From Acidimicrobiaceae bacterium (GTDB lineage: Bacteria; Actinomycetota; Acidimicrobiia; Acidimicrobiales; Palsa-688): a DNA stretch of 46,652 nt. Numbering within the stretch: the stretch's first letter is position 1; every line of letters starts with the position of its first letter. The position numbers were made by a program, and so were the translations under genes. The stretch spans positions 1 to 46,652 of the forward strand of contig PMWT01000052.1 of NCBI GenBank assembly GCA_003166025.1. Reading direction: 5' to 3'. Shown here in pieces: positions 34,337-41,926 of this stretch. Below the pieces are notes generated by a model, which was not told where the DNA came from, searched no databases, and saw only the letters and a program-made list of their open reading frames with translations.

Positions 34337-35302
34337 TTAGCGAGCCAGCCACTCCATCCACGTCCCGTGCGGGTCGGCGCGGGCGACAAGCTCGGTACCG
34401 TCGCGGACGAGGACGAAATCACCCGGAGATAGGCTCGTTGCTACGTCGGGGAGGACCCCCACCGCTTCGTTGGAAAGCCAGACCGCGCCCAGGCCCGCCA
34501 CGGTCGTCCCGAACGCTCGTCGTTTGGCCTCGTCGACATAGGCGAGCACCCCCGAGTGGTAGACGACGAGCGTGGCGCCATGGGGAGAGCGAGCGGCGAC
34601 CCGGGCGATGTCGTCCAGCAGGTCTCCTCGGTGGATGACGGGCGGACGTCGGCGGGCGGCCTTGACCGCGGCTTGGAGCCGCTCGGCCCGGCCCGCCTCG
34701 TCCGGCCAGACCAGACAGGACAGCCACGCCATGTCGTCCTCATCGTTTACATCAAGCGGGTTGAGGTCGATACCTTCTCGCCATACGACCTGGGGGGCCC
34801 GGCGTGGCAGCGGTGCGGGGCCACTGACCCGGCACGGCAATGTCGGGGCCTCGACGTCGAGCCCGGTCACCCGGTGGCCCTCATAGTCGTACGAATAGAT
34901 ATCGGGCAGGAGGGTCAGCCCGGCTGCGGCGCCCACCTCAAGCAGGGCCAGGGGCTGGGGCAGGGCGGCGAGCACGGGCAGAAAGAGCGCGCAGCGGGCC
35001 GCCTCGTTGGTCTGAGTACGCCGCGCCCGCAGGACTGCGGCCAGCTTGACTGGCATGTCGGTGACCAATGAGCGCAAGGACGCGGGGCCCGGCGGTGACC
35101 CGAGGATGTAGCGGGCGGCCGCGAAGACGAGGTTTGGTTGGCGTTTGGGCGCCGGGAGGTCCTCGAGGAACGACAGGACGAGGTCGTCTTCGGCCACGGC
35201 GTAGGCCAGCCGCTCGTAAGCGGGCGACCGGCCGGCAGCCTCGTGCATGGCAAAGCGCCGGTAGTTCTCGGCCGTCTCCAGGGCCGGGTCAAGGCCGTTC
35301 AT
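34337..35302 (-). CDS. DUF2332 family protein
   Basis: A 321-residue cytoplasmic protein of a family common in actinobacteria and alphaproteobacteria. Typical stretches: ENYRRFAMHEAAGRSPAYER, SFLEDLPAPKRQPNLVFAAAR, QTNEAARCALFLPVLAAL, LALLEVGAAAGLTLLPDIYSYDYEG (a methyltransferase-like glycine loop) and VVYHSGVLAYV. The Rossmann-like fold suggests a SAM-dependent methyltransferase relative, but activity is unproven. The ATG at 35302 is chosen because the family similarity starts right there; a longer frame reaches 35392. It is divergently arranged with the alpha/beta hydrolase gene. Confidence 0.88.
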   Translation of the reverse strand: MNGLDPALETAENYRRFAMHEAAGRSPAYERLAYAVAEDDLVLSFLEDLPAPKRQPNLVFAAARYILGSPPGPASLRSLVTDMPVKLAAVLRARRTQTNEAARCALFLPVLAALPQPLALLEVGAAAGLTLLPDIYSYDYEGHRVTGLDVEAPTLPCRVSGPAPLPRRAPQVVWREGIDLNPLDVNDEDDMAWLSCLVWPDEAGRAERLQAAVKAARRRPPVIHRGDLLDDIARVAARSPHGATLVVYHSGVLAYVDEAKRRAFGTTVAGLGAVWLSNEAVGVLPDVATSLSPGDFVLVRDGTELVARADPHGTWMEWLAR

Positions 35303-35445
35303 GCCGTTGCGGCCATGAGCTTCGGGACGGCCGCCACGGCTCCAGCTTGCCAGGACCTGGCCCCGTCCACGGTCGGTCGGCGAAGAGGGCAAGGTGGGCG
35401 TTGGTTGTCGATGAGTTGAGGCGCCCTATAGCGTCTCGACAACCG

Positions 35446-36021
35446 ATGGCGACCTATGCACTGGTCCATGGCGCGGGGGCGAGCTCGTGGTACTGGCACC
35501 TGGTGAAACCCGAGCTGGAAGCGTTCGGCCACTACGTGGTGGCTCCGGACCTGCCCTGTGACGATGACGCCGCCGGGCTCTGTGAGTACGCGGACGTCAT
35601 AGTCGATGCCATTGGCGGCCGCTCCCAGGTGGTCCTGGTCGCCCAGTCGCTGGCTGGGCTCACCGCGCCTCTGGTTGCGGCGCGGGCCCCCGTCGAGGTC
35701 TTCTGTCACGACCTGACCGCGAAGCTGGCGGCCGAGGCGGGCCGTCACACCCGGGACCAGTCGCTGGGCCCGTTCCAAAAGCCCTGGCCGCTGCCCGGCT
35801 GGCCCGACGTGCCGACACGTTTTCTGGCGTGCACGGACGACCGCTTTTTCCCTCTCGAGTTCCAGCGCCGGGTCGTGCGAGAACGCCTGGGCATCGTGCC
35901 CGACGAGATGGACGGTGGTCACCTGCCCGCCCTCGGTCACCCTCACGAGCTCGTGCAACGGCTCGAGGCCTACCGGGCCGAGCTGGTGGGAAGACAAGAG
36001 CGCTCAGGGCGCTCAAGATAG
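35446..36021 (+). CDS. Alpha/beta hydrolase, internally shortened
   Basis: 191 residues, against about 230-245 for the relatives I know. MATYALVHGAGASSWYWHLV with the HGAG oxyanion loop, VAQSLAGLTAPLVAARAPVE with the nucleophile serine, TRFLACTDDRFFPLEFQRRV with the acidic residue, and EMDGGHLPALGHPHELVQRL with the catalytic histidine are all present. Between ARAPVE and VFCHDLTAKLAAEAG the usual 40-50-residue segment after the nucleophile elbow strand is missing, without a frameshift. The catalytic triad is complete on paper, but the shortened fold may be inactive. Start ATG at 35446 matches the family; earlier in-frame starts overlap DUF2332. Confidence 0.78.
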   Translation: MATYALVHGAGASSWYWHLVKPELEAFGHYVVAPDLPCDDDAAGLCEYADVIVDAIGGRSQVVLVAQSLAGLTAPLVAARAPVEVFCHDLTAKLAAEAGRHTRDQSLGPFQKPWPLPGWPDVPTRFLACTDDRFFPLEFQRRVVRERLGIVPDEMDGGHLPALGHPHELVQRLEAYRAELVGRQERSGRSR

Positions 36022-36031
36022 GGAGGCCCAG

Positions 36032-36388
36032 GTGTCAGCCGAGGAAGTGGACCGCTACCTTTCGGAAATAGAAGAGCCGAAGCGCACTACCTTGCAGGAA
36101 CTGCGCGAGTCGGTCCTTAGGGTCGTCCCCGAAGCCGAGGAGTGCATCTCGTACGGCATGCCCGCCTTCCGGGTCAATGGAAAAGTCGTCGCCGGTTTCG
36201 CCGCCTTCAAGAACCACCTGAGCTACTTGCCTCATAGCGGGTCTGTCCTGCACGAGCTCGGTAAGGACCTGGACGGTTATTCGATGTCCAAGGGCGCCTT
36301 ACGCTTCCCGATCGACCAAGCACTACCCGACGAACTGGTCGAGAAGTTGGTCACCGTCCGCCTCCGACATCTTCGTGAGGCCGGGTGA
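36032..36388 (+). CDS. DUF1801 (YdhG-like) protein
   Basis: 118 residues from a GTG at 36032 with GGGAGG eight bases upstream. VDRYLSEIEEPKRTTLQELR, VPEAEECISYGMPAFRVNGK, VAGFAAFKNHLSYLPHSGSV and GALRFPIDQALPDELVEKLV are the standard sequence of DUF1801, whose fold resembles the iron-sulfur scaffold-related frataxin/YdhG group. Function is unknown. It starts 10 bases after the hydrolase stop, so the two may share a transcript. Confidence 0.9.
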   Translation: MSAEEVDRYLSEIEEPKRTTLQELRESVLRVVPEAEECISYGMPAFRVNGKVVAGFAAFKNHLSYLPHSGSVLHELGKDLDGYSMSKGALRFPIDQALPDELVEKLVTVRLRHLREAG

Positions 36389-36422
36389 GCCGAGCGTCCC
36401 CTTCGTCCACGTCCTAGGGGGC

Positions 36423-36439
36423 CCCTGCGTCTCGCAGGG
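36423..36439. terminator. Hairpin downstream of the DUF1801 gene
   Basis: CCCTGCG-TCT-CGCAGGG, perfect 7-base stem with 3-base loop, 35 bases after the DUF1801 stop. No T-run follows, so efficiency as an intrinsic terminator is doubtful; high-GC actinobacterial terminators often lack one. Confidence 0.45.
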
Positions 36440-36482
36440 CTGCCAGCCGTGGCCTGCGTCTCCCAGGGGCTGCCAGTCATGG
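36424..36482. repeat. Tandem imperfect repeat, about 29-30 bases x 2
   Basis: CCTGCGTCTCGCAGGG plus CTGCCAGCCGTGG (36424-36452) abuts CCTGCGTCTCCCAGGGG plus CTGCCAGTCATGG (36453-36482). The two units differ at about four positions. The first one contains most of the hairpin above. Confidence 0.8.
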
Positions 36483-36543
36483 CGCTGCGGGCAGGCCTAC
36501 CTCAATATTGACTAATTCCATAGCATTGGTCAAACTGATAGTA

Positions 36544-37080
36544 ATGCTAGATACTGTCATCGGAGAGGTAGCTGCGTTAGGCGTAACGCCGGCACTGCGG
36601 CCGTGGGCCGAGCCGTCCCCGTCGGTGCCGCTCCGCCAGCTCCTGAGCCTGGCCCGAGCGCACGCGGCCCGGGTGAAGACGTGGGCGCCGCGCTCGGAGC
36701 GCCCACTGGAGCAGCGTAGGTACGAGTTGCTGGACCGGACGGCGGACGTCGAGGTATGGCTTATCCATTGGCCGACCGACGGTGGCCTGGTCCTCCACGA
36801 CCACGGCGGTTCGGCCGGCGCCTTCCATGTCGTGGCCGGGGCCCTCGACGAGACGAGCACGGCCCTGGGGGGACGGGTATTGCGCCAGCAACGACTCCGC
36901 CGGAACGAGGGCAAATCGTTCGGCCCCAGCTACGTCCACAGCGTGGTCAACTCCGAGCGAGCGGCGGCGACGAGTGTGCATGCTTATTCGCCCCCGCTCA
37001 CCTCGATGGGCTTTTACCAGTCGACGCCCGGCGGCCTTGTCCTCGACCGAGTGGAGACCCATTGGGAGGGCGCACCGTGA
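36544..37080 (+). CDS. Cysteine-dioxygenase-like (type I cupin) protein
   Basis: 178 residues. The cupin metal site is visible: GGLVLHDHGGSAGAFHVVAG gives His85 and His87, and SFGPSYVHSVVNSE gives His132. YELLDRTADVEVWLIHWPTD is the usual preceding strand. Such non-heme iron enzymes oxidise cysteine to cysteine sulfinate, or 3-mercaptopropionate in some bacteria, in the cytoplasm. The frame is open from a TTG at 36508; I take the ATG at 36544, without a strong ribosome-binding site. The stop overlaps the GTG of the rhodanese gene (GTGA), so a sulfur-handling operon is likely. Confidence 0.85.
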   Translation: MLDTVIGEVAALGVTPALRPWAEPSPSVPLRQLLSLARAHAARVKTWAPRSERPLEQRRYELLDRTADVEVWLIHWPTDGGLVLHDHGGSAGAFHVVAGALDETSTALGGRVLRQQRLRRNEGKSFGPSYVHSVVNSERAAATSVHAYSPPLTSMGFYQSTPGGLVLDRVETHWEGAP

Positions 37081-37577
37081 CCGACGAGCTTGCGGCTAGG
37101 AGCCCTACGGTCAACGCGCCTACGGTCAACGGGCCGGCCTTGATCCGAGTGGACGAACTGCTGGAGCGGGCCCGAGCCGGCTACCAGCGGGCTGAGGCCC
37201 GCGAGGCCGCCCGGCTTGCTGTGTCGGGCGCGCTGCTCGTCGACATCCGCCCGCCGGCCCAACGAGCTGAGTTCGGCGAGATCCCTGGGGCACTGATTAT
37301 CGAGCGCAACGTTCTCGAATGGCGGCTAGACCCGACAAGCCCGTACCGCCACCCGGCCGTCACCGGCCCCGACCAAAGCATCGTCATCTTTTGCCAAGCG
37401 GGCTACGCGTCCAGCCTGGCGGCGGTCTCCCTTCAGCAGCTGGGCCTCAGCCATGCCACAGACCTGGTCGGCGGTTTCGAGGCCTGGGAGCAATCGGGAC
37501 TTCCCGTAACCAATAGCCAGCCCCGACCGGGCGCGGACGCGGCGGCCACGGCTGCCGCCCAAGGGGGTGGCCCGTGA
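37077..37577 (+). CDS. Rhodanese-like sulfurtransferase
   Basis: 166 residues with a single rhodanese domain after a 20-residue leader. ALLVDIRPPAQRAEFGEIPG and GALIIERNVLEWRLD are the family start; IVIFCQAGYASSLAAVSLQQ holds the active-site Cys106 in a six-residue loop (CQAGYA), and ATDLVGGFEAWEQSGLPV closes the domain. It would carry persulfide sulfur. GTG start overlaps the stop of the dioxygenase gene and its own stop overlaps the next GTG, so all three genes are translationally coupled. Pairing with a thiol dioxygenase suggests handling of sulfur from cysteine or related thiols. Confidence 0.88.
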   Translation: MTDELAARSPTVNAPTVNGPALIRVDELLERARAGYQRAEAREAARLAVSGALLVDIRPPAQRAEFGEIPGALIIERNVLEWRLDPTSPYRHPAVTGPDQSIVIFCQAGYASSLAAVSLQQLGLSHATDLVGGFEAWEQSGLPVTNSQPRPGADAAATAAAQGGGP

Positions 37578-37948
37578 GCGCCGCCCTGTCCTGGTCGAGA
37601 ACGAGTTCGAGGATCTGGTCGACCACGCGAGGGCGGCGGGACGCGGGGGAGTTCGCGGTGGCCTCGCAATCCCTGGTGGTCGAGGCGCGGGCCCTCGCCG
37701 GCCCCGTGTCTTACGAGCTGGCCAGCACCTCCAAGGCCGAGGGGATAGAGGACAGGACCTCTATGGCGCCGCTCTCGGCTCGTCGCCTGGCGGAGATGGT
37801 GGACCTCGGGGCCCGGGACGCCTACGAGCGGGTACGCCACCTGGTGCCCTTCACCGCCCCGGGCCAAGCGCCTCCCGAGGATCTCGAGCCTCTCGTAGAG
37901 GCCGTCCGCAGTGGCGAGATCGCGCTCGTACTGAGCCCGGCAGGATAG
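37574..37948 (+). CDS. Unknown protein coupled to rhodanese gene
   Basis: 124 residues; the GTG overlaps the rhodanese stop (GTGA). The best part is SLVVEARALAGPVSYELAST and PLSARRLAEMVDLGARDAYERVRHLVPF, helical and charged. I do not recognise a family. The N-terminal 25 residues are serine/arginine-rich and read less like protein (SWSRTSSRIWSTTRGRR); the alternative frame there reads LVENEFEDLVDHARAAG, so a frameshift near 37640 is possible and the true start may be elsewhere. Third-position bias supports the given frame from about 37640 on. Confidence 0.55.
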   Translation: MSAALSWSRTSSRIWSTTRGRRDAGEFAVASQSLVVEARALAGPVSYELASTSKAEGIEDRTSMAPLSARRLAEMVDLGARDAYERVRHLVPFTAPGQAPPEDLEPLVEAVRSGEIALVLSPAG

Positions 37949-38089
37949 GCCCAAAGGGCACGAGTAACGGGCGGAAACCTCTAGGCCGAAATCCTAGGCA
38001 TTGCCTAACGTTTCCTAGTGCCAACCCCAGCTGAGGGCGCCTAAATCGTCAACGCCTTGCCCCGGGGCGCTTACGGCCCTAGACTCGCG

Positions 38090-38280
38090 AGAGCAAGCTA
38101 CTGGTCAGCGAAGTCCGGTGCGAAACCGGCGCTGTCCCGCAACTGTCGTCCCTCGGTCAACTCCGGTCGAGGGCTTAGCCAGGTCGCCTGGCCGGTAGCG
38201 AGCGACCAAGCACGTCGAGGCAACGCGCGGTCGCAGGGCGGAGCCCTGTCTCCCAGGCACACACCTCGGCCATAAGGAGG
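38090..38280 (+). promoter_or_regulatory. Cobalamin (B12) riboswitch
   Basis: The leader holds GTCCGGTGCGAAACCGG and GCGCTGTCCCGCAACTGT (38113-38145), the conserved core of cobalamin riboswitches, and a B12 box TAGCCAGGTCGCCTGGCC (about 38176-38193). After it comes a G/C-rich hairpin region (38232-38257) and then CCTCGGCCATAAGGAGG (38264-38280), where CCTC can pair with GAGG of the ribosome-binding site. This suggests control at translation: with adenosylcobalamin bound, the ribosome-binding site of btuF would be hidden. It precedes a B12 importer, which is the expected target. Confidence 0.93.
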
Positions 38281-38286
38281 AGTGCC

Positions 38287-39240
38287 ATGAAGAGATCTTG
38301 GGCAGGATATTTTCTCGCCCGCGTTGTCGTAGCCGCAATTGTCACCGCCCTTTTGTCGGCCGCCACCAGTGCCGCCCCTGTGCCGGCTGCGCAAGTGGCC
38401 ATCGCCGGAAATGCGACGGCCGGCCCTGTGTTCCCGGTAACCGTGCACAGCGGCGACGGAAACGTCACCATCCAAGCCCGGCCGGTACGGATCCTTTGCC
38501 TGTCGCCCAGTGCCACCCAGATGGTTTATGCCCTCGGGGCTGGGCCCCAGGTGATCGGGGTCGACGAGTACTCGAGCTGGCCCGCAGACGCTCCCCGCAC
38601 AAAGTTCACCGGCGCGGAGACGAGCGCTGAGGATTATCTCCCTCTGCGACCCGACCTCGTGGTCCTCTCCTACCCGAGCGGCGCCATCGTCCAGCAGCTG
38701 CGGGAGCTCAAGGTACCTGTCCTGGTCCTGCCGGCGGCGACAACGTTCGCGGCCGTCTACAGCCAGCTGGCCGAACTGGCAGCAGCCACCGGTCACGGGG
38801 CCGCCGTGGGCGCGGTGGAAGCCTCCATGAAGGAAGACATCTCGGCCGCAACCCATAAAGCGGGCAGTGCCGCCCGAGGGGACAGCTATTACATCGAGAT
38901 CGACCCCACCTATTACACGGCGACATCGAAGACTTTCATCGGCGCCGAGTTCTCGCTTTTCGGTATGCGGGACATCGCCGACCCGGCCGGGCGGCTATCC
39001 GCCTATCCACAGATTTCGGCTGAGTACATCCTCAAGACAAACCCTGATTATGTCTTCCTGGCCGATACCGTGTGCTGCCAGCAAACGCCGGCCGGCTTCG
39101 CCCACCGGCCCGGCTTCAGCGTGTTGGCCGCAGTGCGGCTCCACCACGTGATCGGGGTGAACGACTCCGTAGCCTCGGAGTGGGGCCCCCACACCATCGA
39201 AACCCTTGTCGCCTTGCTGGCCGACACGCTGCGCTCGTGA
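38287..39240 (+). CDS. btuF: ABC transporter substrate-binding protein for cobalamin
   Basis: 317 residues with a signal peptide (VVVAAIVTALLSAATSAAPVPAAQ). The mature part is a class III binding protein: RPVRILCLSPSATQMVYALG, VIGVDEYSSWPADAPRTKFT, LPLRPDLVVLSYPSGAIVQQ, YPQISAEYILKTNPDYVFLA and PHTIETLVALLADTL. Two adjacent cysteines (TVCCQQTP) are near residue 262. No lipobox is seen, so anchoring to the membrane is unclear. The cobalamin riboswitch upstream gives the ligand as B12 or a corrinoid. The stop overlaps the GTG of btuC (GTGA). Confidence 0.9.
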   Translation: MKRSWAGYFLARVVVAAIVTALLSAATSAAPVPAAQVAIAGNATAGPVFPVTVHSGDGNVTIQARPVRILCLSPSATQMVYALGAGPQVIGVDEYSSWPADAPRTKFTGAETSAEDYLPLRPDLVVLSYPSGAIVQQLRELKVPVLVLPAATTFAAVYSQLAELAAATGHGAAVGAVEASMKEDISAATHKAGSAARGDSYYIEIDPTYYTATSKTFIGAEFSLFGMRDIADPAGRLSAYPQISAEYILKTNPDYVFLADTVCCQQTPAGFAHRPGFSVLAAVRLHHVIGVNDSVASEWGPHTIETLVALLADTLRS

Positions 39241-40355
39241 CGTTGACGGCCGACGCCAAGACGAGCGATAGACAGGCTCCACCCCTCGACGACATCGACG
39301 GGCCCGACGCGCCTGCGCTACGTCCTACGCGCCTGACCGTCGGCCATGTCGTTCTCGGCGCCGGTTTCCTCCTGGCCGCGGCCATAGTCAGCATCCTGGT
39401 GGGGCCGGCCGGTTTGCCGGCCGGCGCCGTCCTGACAGAGGTCTTGGGCCGGCTCCCCCTGGTCCACCTCCACTCGGGGCTTTCTGCCACCGGGGTCGTC
39501 GTGGTGTGGCAGTGGCGCATGCCCCGGATGGTGCTGGGCGGGCTCGTGGGGGCCATGCTGGCCATCGCCGGCGCGTCCTACCAGGGCGCTTTTTCCAACC
39601 CCCTGGCTGACCCGTACCTGCTCGGCGTGGCCTCGGGCGCCGGCCTGGGCGCCACCCTGGTGGTCGTGGGGGCACCGGTCATAGGTCAGATCCCCTCCGA
39701 CCTGCTGCCGCTGGCGGCCTTCGCCGGCGCCGTCCTGGCCGTCACCGCCACCTTCGCCCTGGGCCGTTCCCGGGCGTCTGAGCGCTCCTCCGCCTCGCTG
39801 CTGCTGGCCGGGGTCGCCGTGGCCGCCTTTTTCACCGCCGTGCAGACGTTCCTCCTGCAGCGCAGCAGCCCGGGCCAACTGAGCACGGTCTACAGCTGGA
39901 TACTGGGCGGCCTGTCGACCGCCGGCTGGGGACAGGTGGACCTGGTCCTGCCGTACGTGGGTACGGCGATCCTTGTGCTGCTGGCTTGCCGCCGCCTCCT
40001 GGACGTGATGAGCGTAGGCGACGAGGAGGCCACCAGCGTCGGGGTGAGAGCGGAGCGCGTGCGTCTCGTCGTTATCGTCGCCGCCACCCTTGGCACGGCC
40101 GCCGCCGTCTCGGTGAGCGGGCTGATCGGTTTCGTCGGCATCATCGTCCCCCACACCATCCGGCTGCTGGCGGGGCCGAGCTACCGACGCATCCTGCCGC
40201 TGTCGGTGCTGTTCGGCGCCGGTTTCCTGATCCTCGCCGACCTCCTCGCCCGCACCGTCCTGTCCCCGGCCGAAATCCCGCTCGGCGTGGTCACGGCCTT
40301 CCTTGGCGCCCCGTTTTTCCTGGTGGTGCTGCGCCAGGCTCGCAGGCTCGGCTGA
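39237..40355 (+). CDS. btuC: Cobalamin ABC transporter permease (FecCD/BtuC family)
   Basis: 372 residues, about ten transmembrane helices. Family landmarks: LTVGHVVLGAGFLLAAAIVS, VVVWQWRMPRMVLGGLVGAM, IAGASYQGAFSNPLADPYLLGVASGAGLGA, the coupling-loop region WILGGLSTAGW, and VSGLIGFVGIIVPHTIRLLA. A BtuC dimer forms the channel. GTG start 39237 overlaps btuF. A cytoplasmic N-terminal extension of about 40 residues (TADAKTSDRQAPPLDDIDGP) precedes the first helix. The stop shares a base with the btuD start (TGATG). Confidence 0.93.
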   Translation: MTLTADAKTSDRQAPPLDDIDGPDAPALRPTRLTVGHVVLGAGFLLAAAIVSILVGPAGLPAGAVLTEVLGRLPLVHLHSGLSATGVVVVWQWRMPRMVLGGLVGAMLAIAGASYQGAFSNPLADPYLLGVASGAGLGATLVVVGAPVIGQIPSDLLPLAAFAGAVLAVTATFALGRSRASERSSASLLLAGVAVAAFFTAVQTFLLQRSSPGQLSTVYSWILGGLSTAGWGQVDLVLPYVGTAILVLLACRRLLDVMSVGDEEATSVGVRAERVRLVVIVAATLGTAAAVSVSGLIGFVGIIVPHTIRLLAGPSYRRILPLSVLFGAGFLILADLLARTVLSPAEIPLGVVTAFLGAPFFLVVLRQARRLG

Positions 40356-41185
40356 TGCTGGAGATCGAGGAAACCTCCGTGGTCCTAAACGGGACGACCG
40401 TACTGTCGGGGGTTTCGGCCCGGGTCGCCAGCGGCGGCTGGTTGGGCCTGGTCGGTCCCAACGGGGCCGGGAAGTCCACCTTGGCCCGGGCCGTGGCCGG
40501 CCTGGTCACGTACGAGGGCCGGATCCTCATCGGCGGCCGCCGGCAAGCGGCATCCGATTGGCGCAGCCGCGCCCGGGCCGTCGCCTACGTCCCCCAACGC
40601 CCGGTGTTGCCGCCTTCGATGAACGTCACCGACTACATCCTGCTCGGCCGTTCCGCTCATCACTCTTACCTGGGCGCGGAGACAGCTAAGGACCGTCGGG
40701 TGGCCGCCGCCATCGTCGAGCGTCTCGGGTTGCGCACTTTTTGTCAACGACGCTTGGCTGAACTGTCGGGAGGTGAGGCGCAACGAGTCGTGCTGGCCCG
40801 GGCCCTGGTCCAAGAGGCGCCGGTCCTTGTCCTCGACGAACCGACTACATCGCTAGACCTTGGCCACAGCCAGCTTGTGCTCGAACTGGTCGACGAGCTC
40901 CGGGACGAGAAGGGCATCAGCGTCCTATGTGCCATCCACGACTTGACCCTGGCCGCCCAGTTCTCCGAAAACCTGCTCGTGCTTTGTCACGGTCGCGCCG
41001 TTGCTTCGGGTACCCCCGCCGACGTCTTGACCGAAGTCAACATCAGGCGTTTTTTCGGTGCCGAGGTCGAGGTCCTGCCCAGCGCCAGCGGGCTTGCCGT
41101 TACGCCCGTGCGACGCCGGGTGCCGGTGCTCACGGCTGCCGTCGCCAACCTCTCGCCTAATGACCGGCACCTGAACGGCATTTGA
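40355..41185 (+). CDS. btuD: Cobalamin ABC transporter ATP-binding protein
   Basis: 276 residues. Walker A GLVGPNGAGKSTLARAVAGL, Q-loop YVPQRPVLPPSMNVTDYILL, signature LAELSGGEAQRVVLARALVQ, Walker B PVLVLDEPTTSLDLGH and the H-loop CAIHDLTLAAQFSENLLVLC are all intact. It powers import through BtuC. A C-terminal tail of about 35 residues (PVRRRVPVLTAAVANLSPND) extends past the usual end. It starts on the last base of the btuC stop. Confidence 0.95.
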   Translation: MLEIEETSVVLNGTTVLSGVSARVASGGWLGLVGPNGAGKSTLARAVAGLVTYEGRILIGGRRQAASDWRSRARAVAYVPQRPVLPPSMNVTDYILLGRSAHHSYLGAETAKDRRVAAAIVERLGLRTFCQRRLAELSGGEAQRVVLARALVQEAPVLVLDEPTTSLDLGHSQLVLELVDELRDEKGISVLCAIHDLTLAAQFSENLLVLCHGRAVASGTPADVLTEVNIRRFFGAEVEVLPSASGLAVTPVRRRVPVLTAAVANLSPNDRHLNGI

Positions 41186-41260
41186 ACCGCATCGACCGGC
41201 TTGGCACCCGAGCTCGGTCAATTTTTCAACCGCTCACTATCAGAAAGAGGGAACGATCAC

Positions 41261-41824
41261 ATGACGGCAGAGCCGCCCACCAATGCCCCGCCCGATGCCA
41301 CCCGCCGGGCACCGTCCATCGTCCTGGTCGCCACGGGCGACGGCAAAGGAAAGACCACCGCCGCTATGGGGACAGTCTTGCGCGCGCTCGAACGAGGCTG
41401 GGAGGTGTGCGTGGTGCAATTCGTGAAGTCGGGCAAATGGAACTCGGGCGAAGCGGCCCTGCTCACCAAACTGGGCGCCGAATGGCACACCATGGGTGAT
41501 GGGTTTTCTTGGGAGGTGGACGACCTCGAGCGCTCGGCCGAAGTTGCGCGCGCCGCCTGGGAGGTGGCCAAAGAGGCGGTCAGCTCGGGACGGTACCAAT
41601 TGGTCGTCCTGGACGAAGTGACTTACCCCATCAACTGGGGCTGGATCGACGGAGGCGACGTCGCCAGGACTATTTCGGGCCGCCCGGCCAAGGTCAACGT
41701 CTTCGTGACGGGAAGGGACGCCCCCGCCTCGGTCGTGGACGTCGCCGACACCGTGACCGAAATGACCAATGTCAAGCACGCTTATCAGGCCGGTATCCGA
41801 GCTGCCAAGGGTATCGACTTCTGA
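41261..41824 (+). CDS. cobO: Cob(I)yrinic acid a,c-diamide adenosyltransferase
   Basis: 187 residues. VLVATGDGKGKTTAAMGTVL is the modified P-loop of CobO/BtuR, then VCVVQFVKSGKWNSGEAALL, YQLVVLDEVTYPINWGWID and GRPAKVNVFVTGRDAPASVV follow in family order. It transfers the adenosyl group of ATP to cobalt of corrinoids, giving the active coenzyme form. Start ATG at 41261 has AGAAAGAGGG upstream. It follows btuD by 75 bases, so salvage and activation of B12 are encoded together and probably fall under the same riboswitch. Confidence 0.95.
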   Translation: MTAEPPTNAPPDATRRAPSIVLVATGDGKGKTTAAMGTVLRALERGWEVCVVQFVKSGKWNSGEAALLTKLGAEWHTMGDGFSWEVDDLERSAEVARAAWEVAKEAVSSGRYQLVVLDEVTYPINWGWIDGGDVARTISGRPAKVNVFVTGRDAPASVVDVADTVTEMTNVKHAYQAGIRAAKGIDF

Positions 41825-41926
41825 CGCCCCCGTGCTCGGGCCGCGCCGATGACTCGTCGTCGCGGACGAGGCATAGGGCGAAAGCTATAACTACTTAGTC
41901 TTTTTGAGGCCGACCGACGGGTCACG

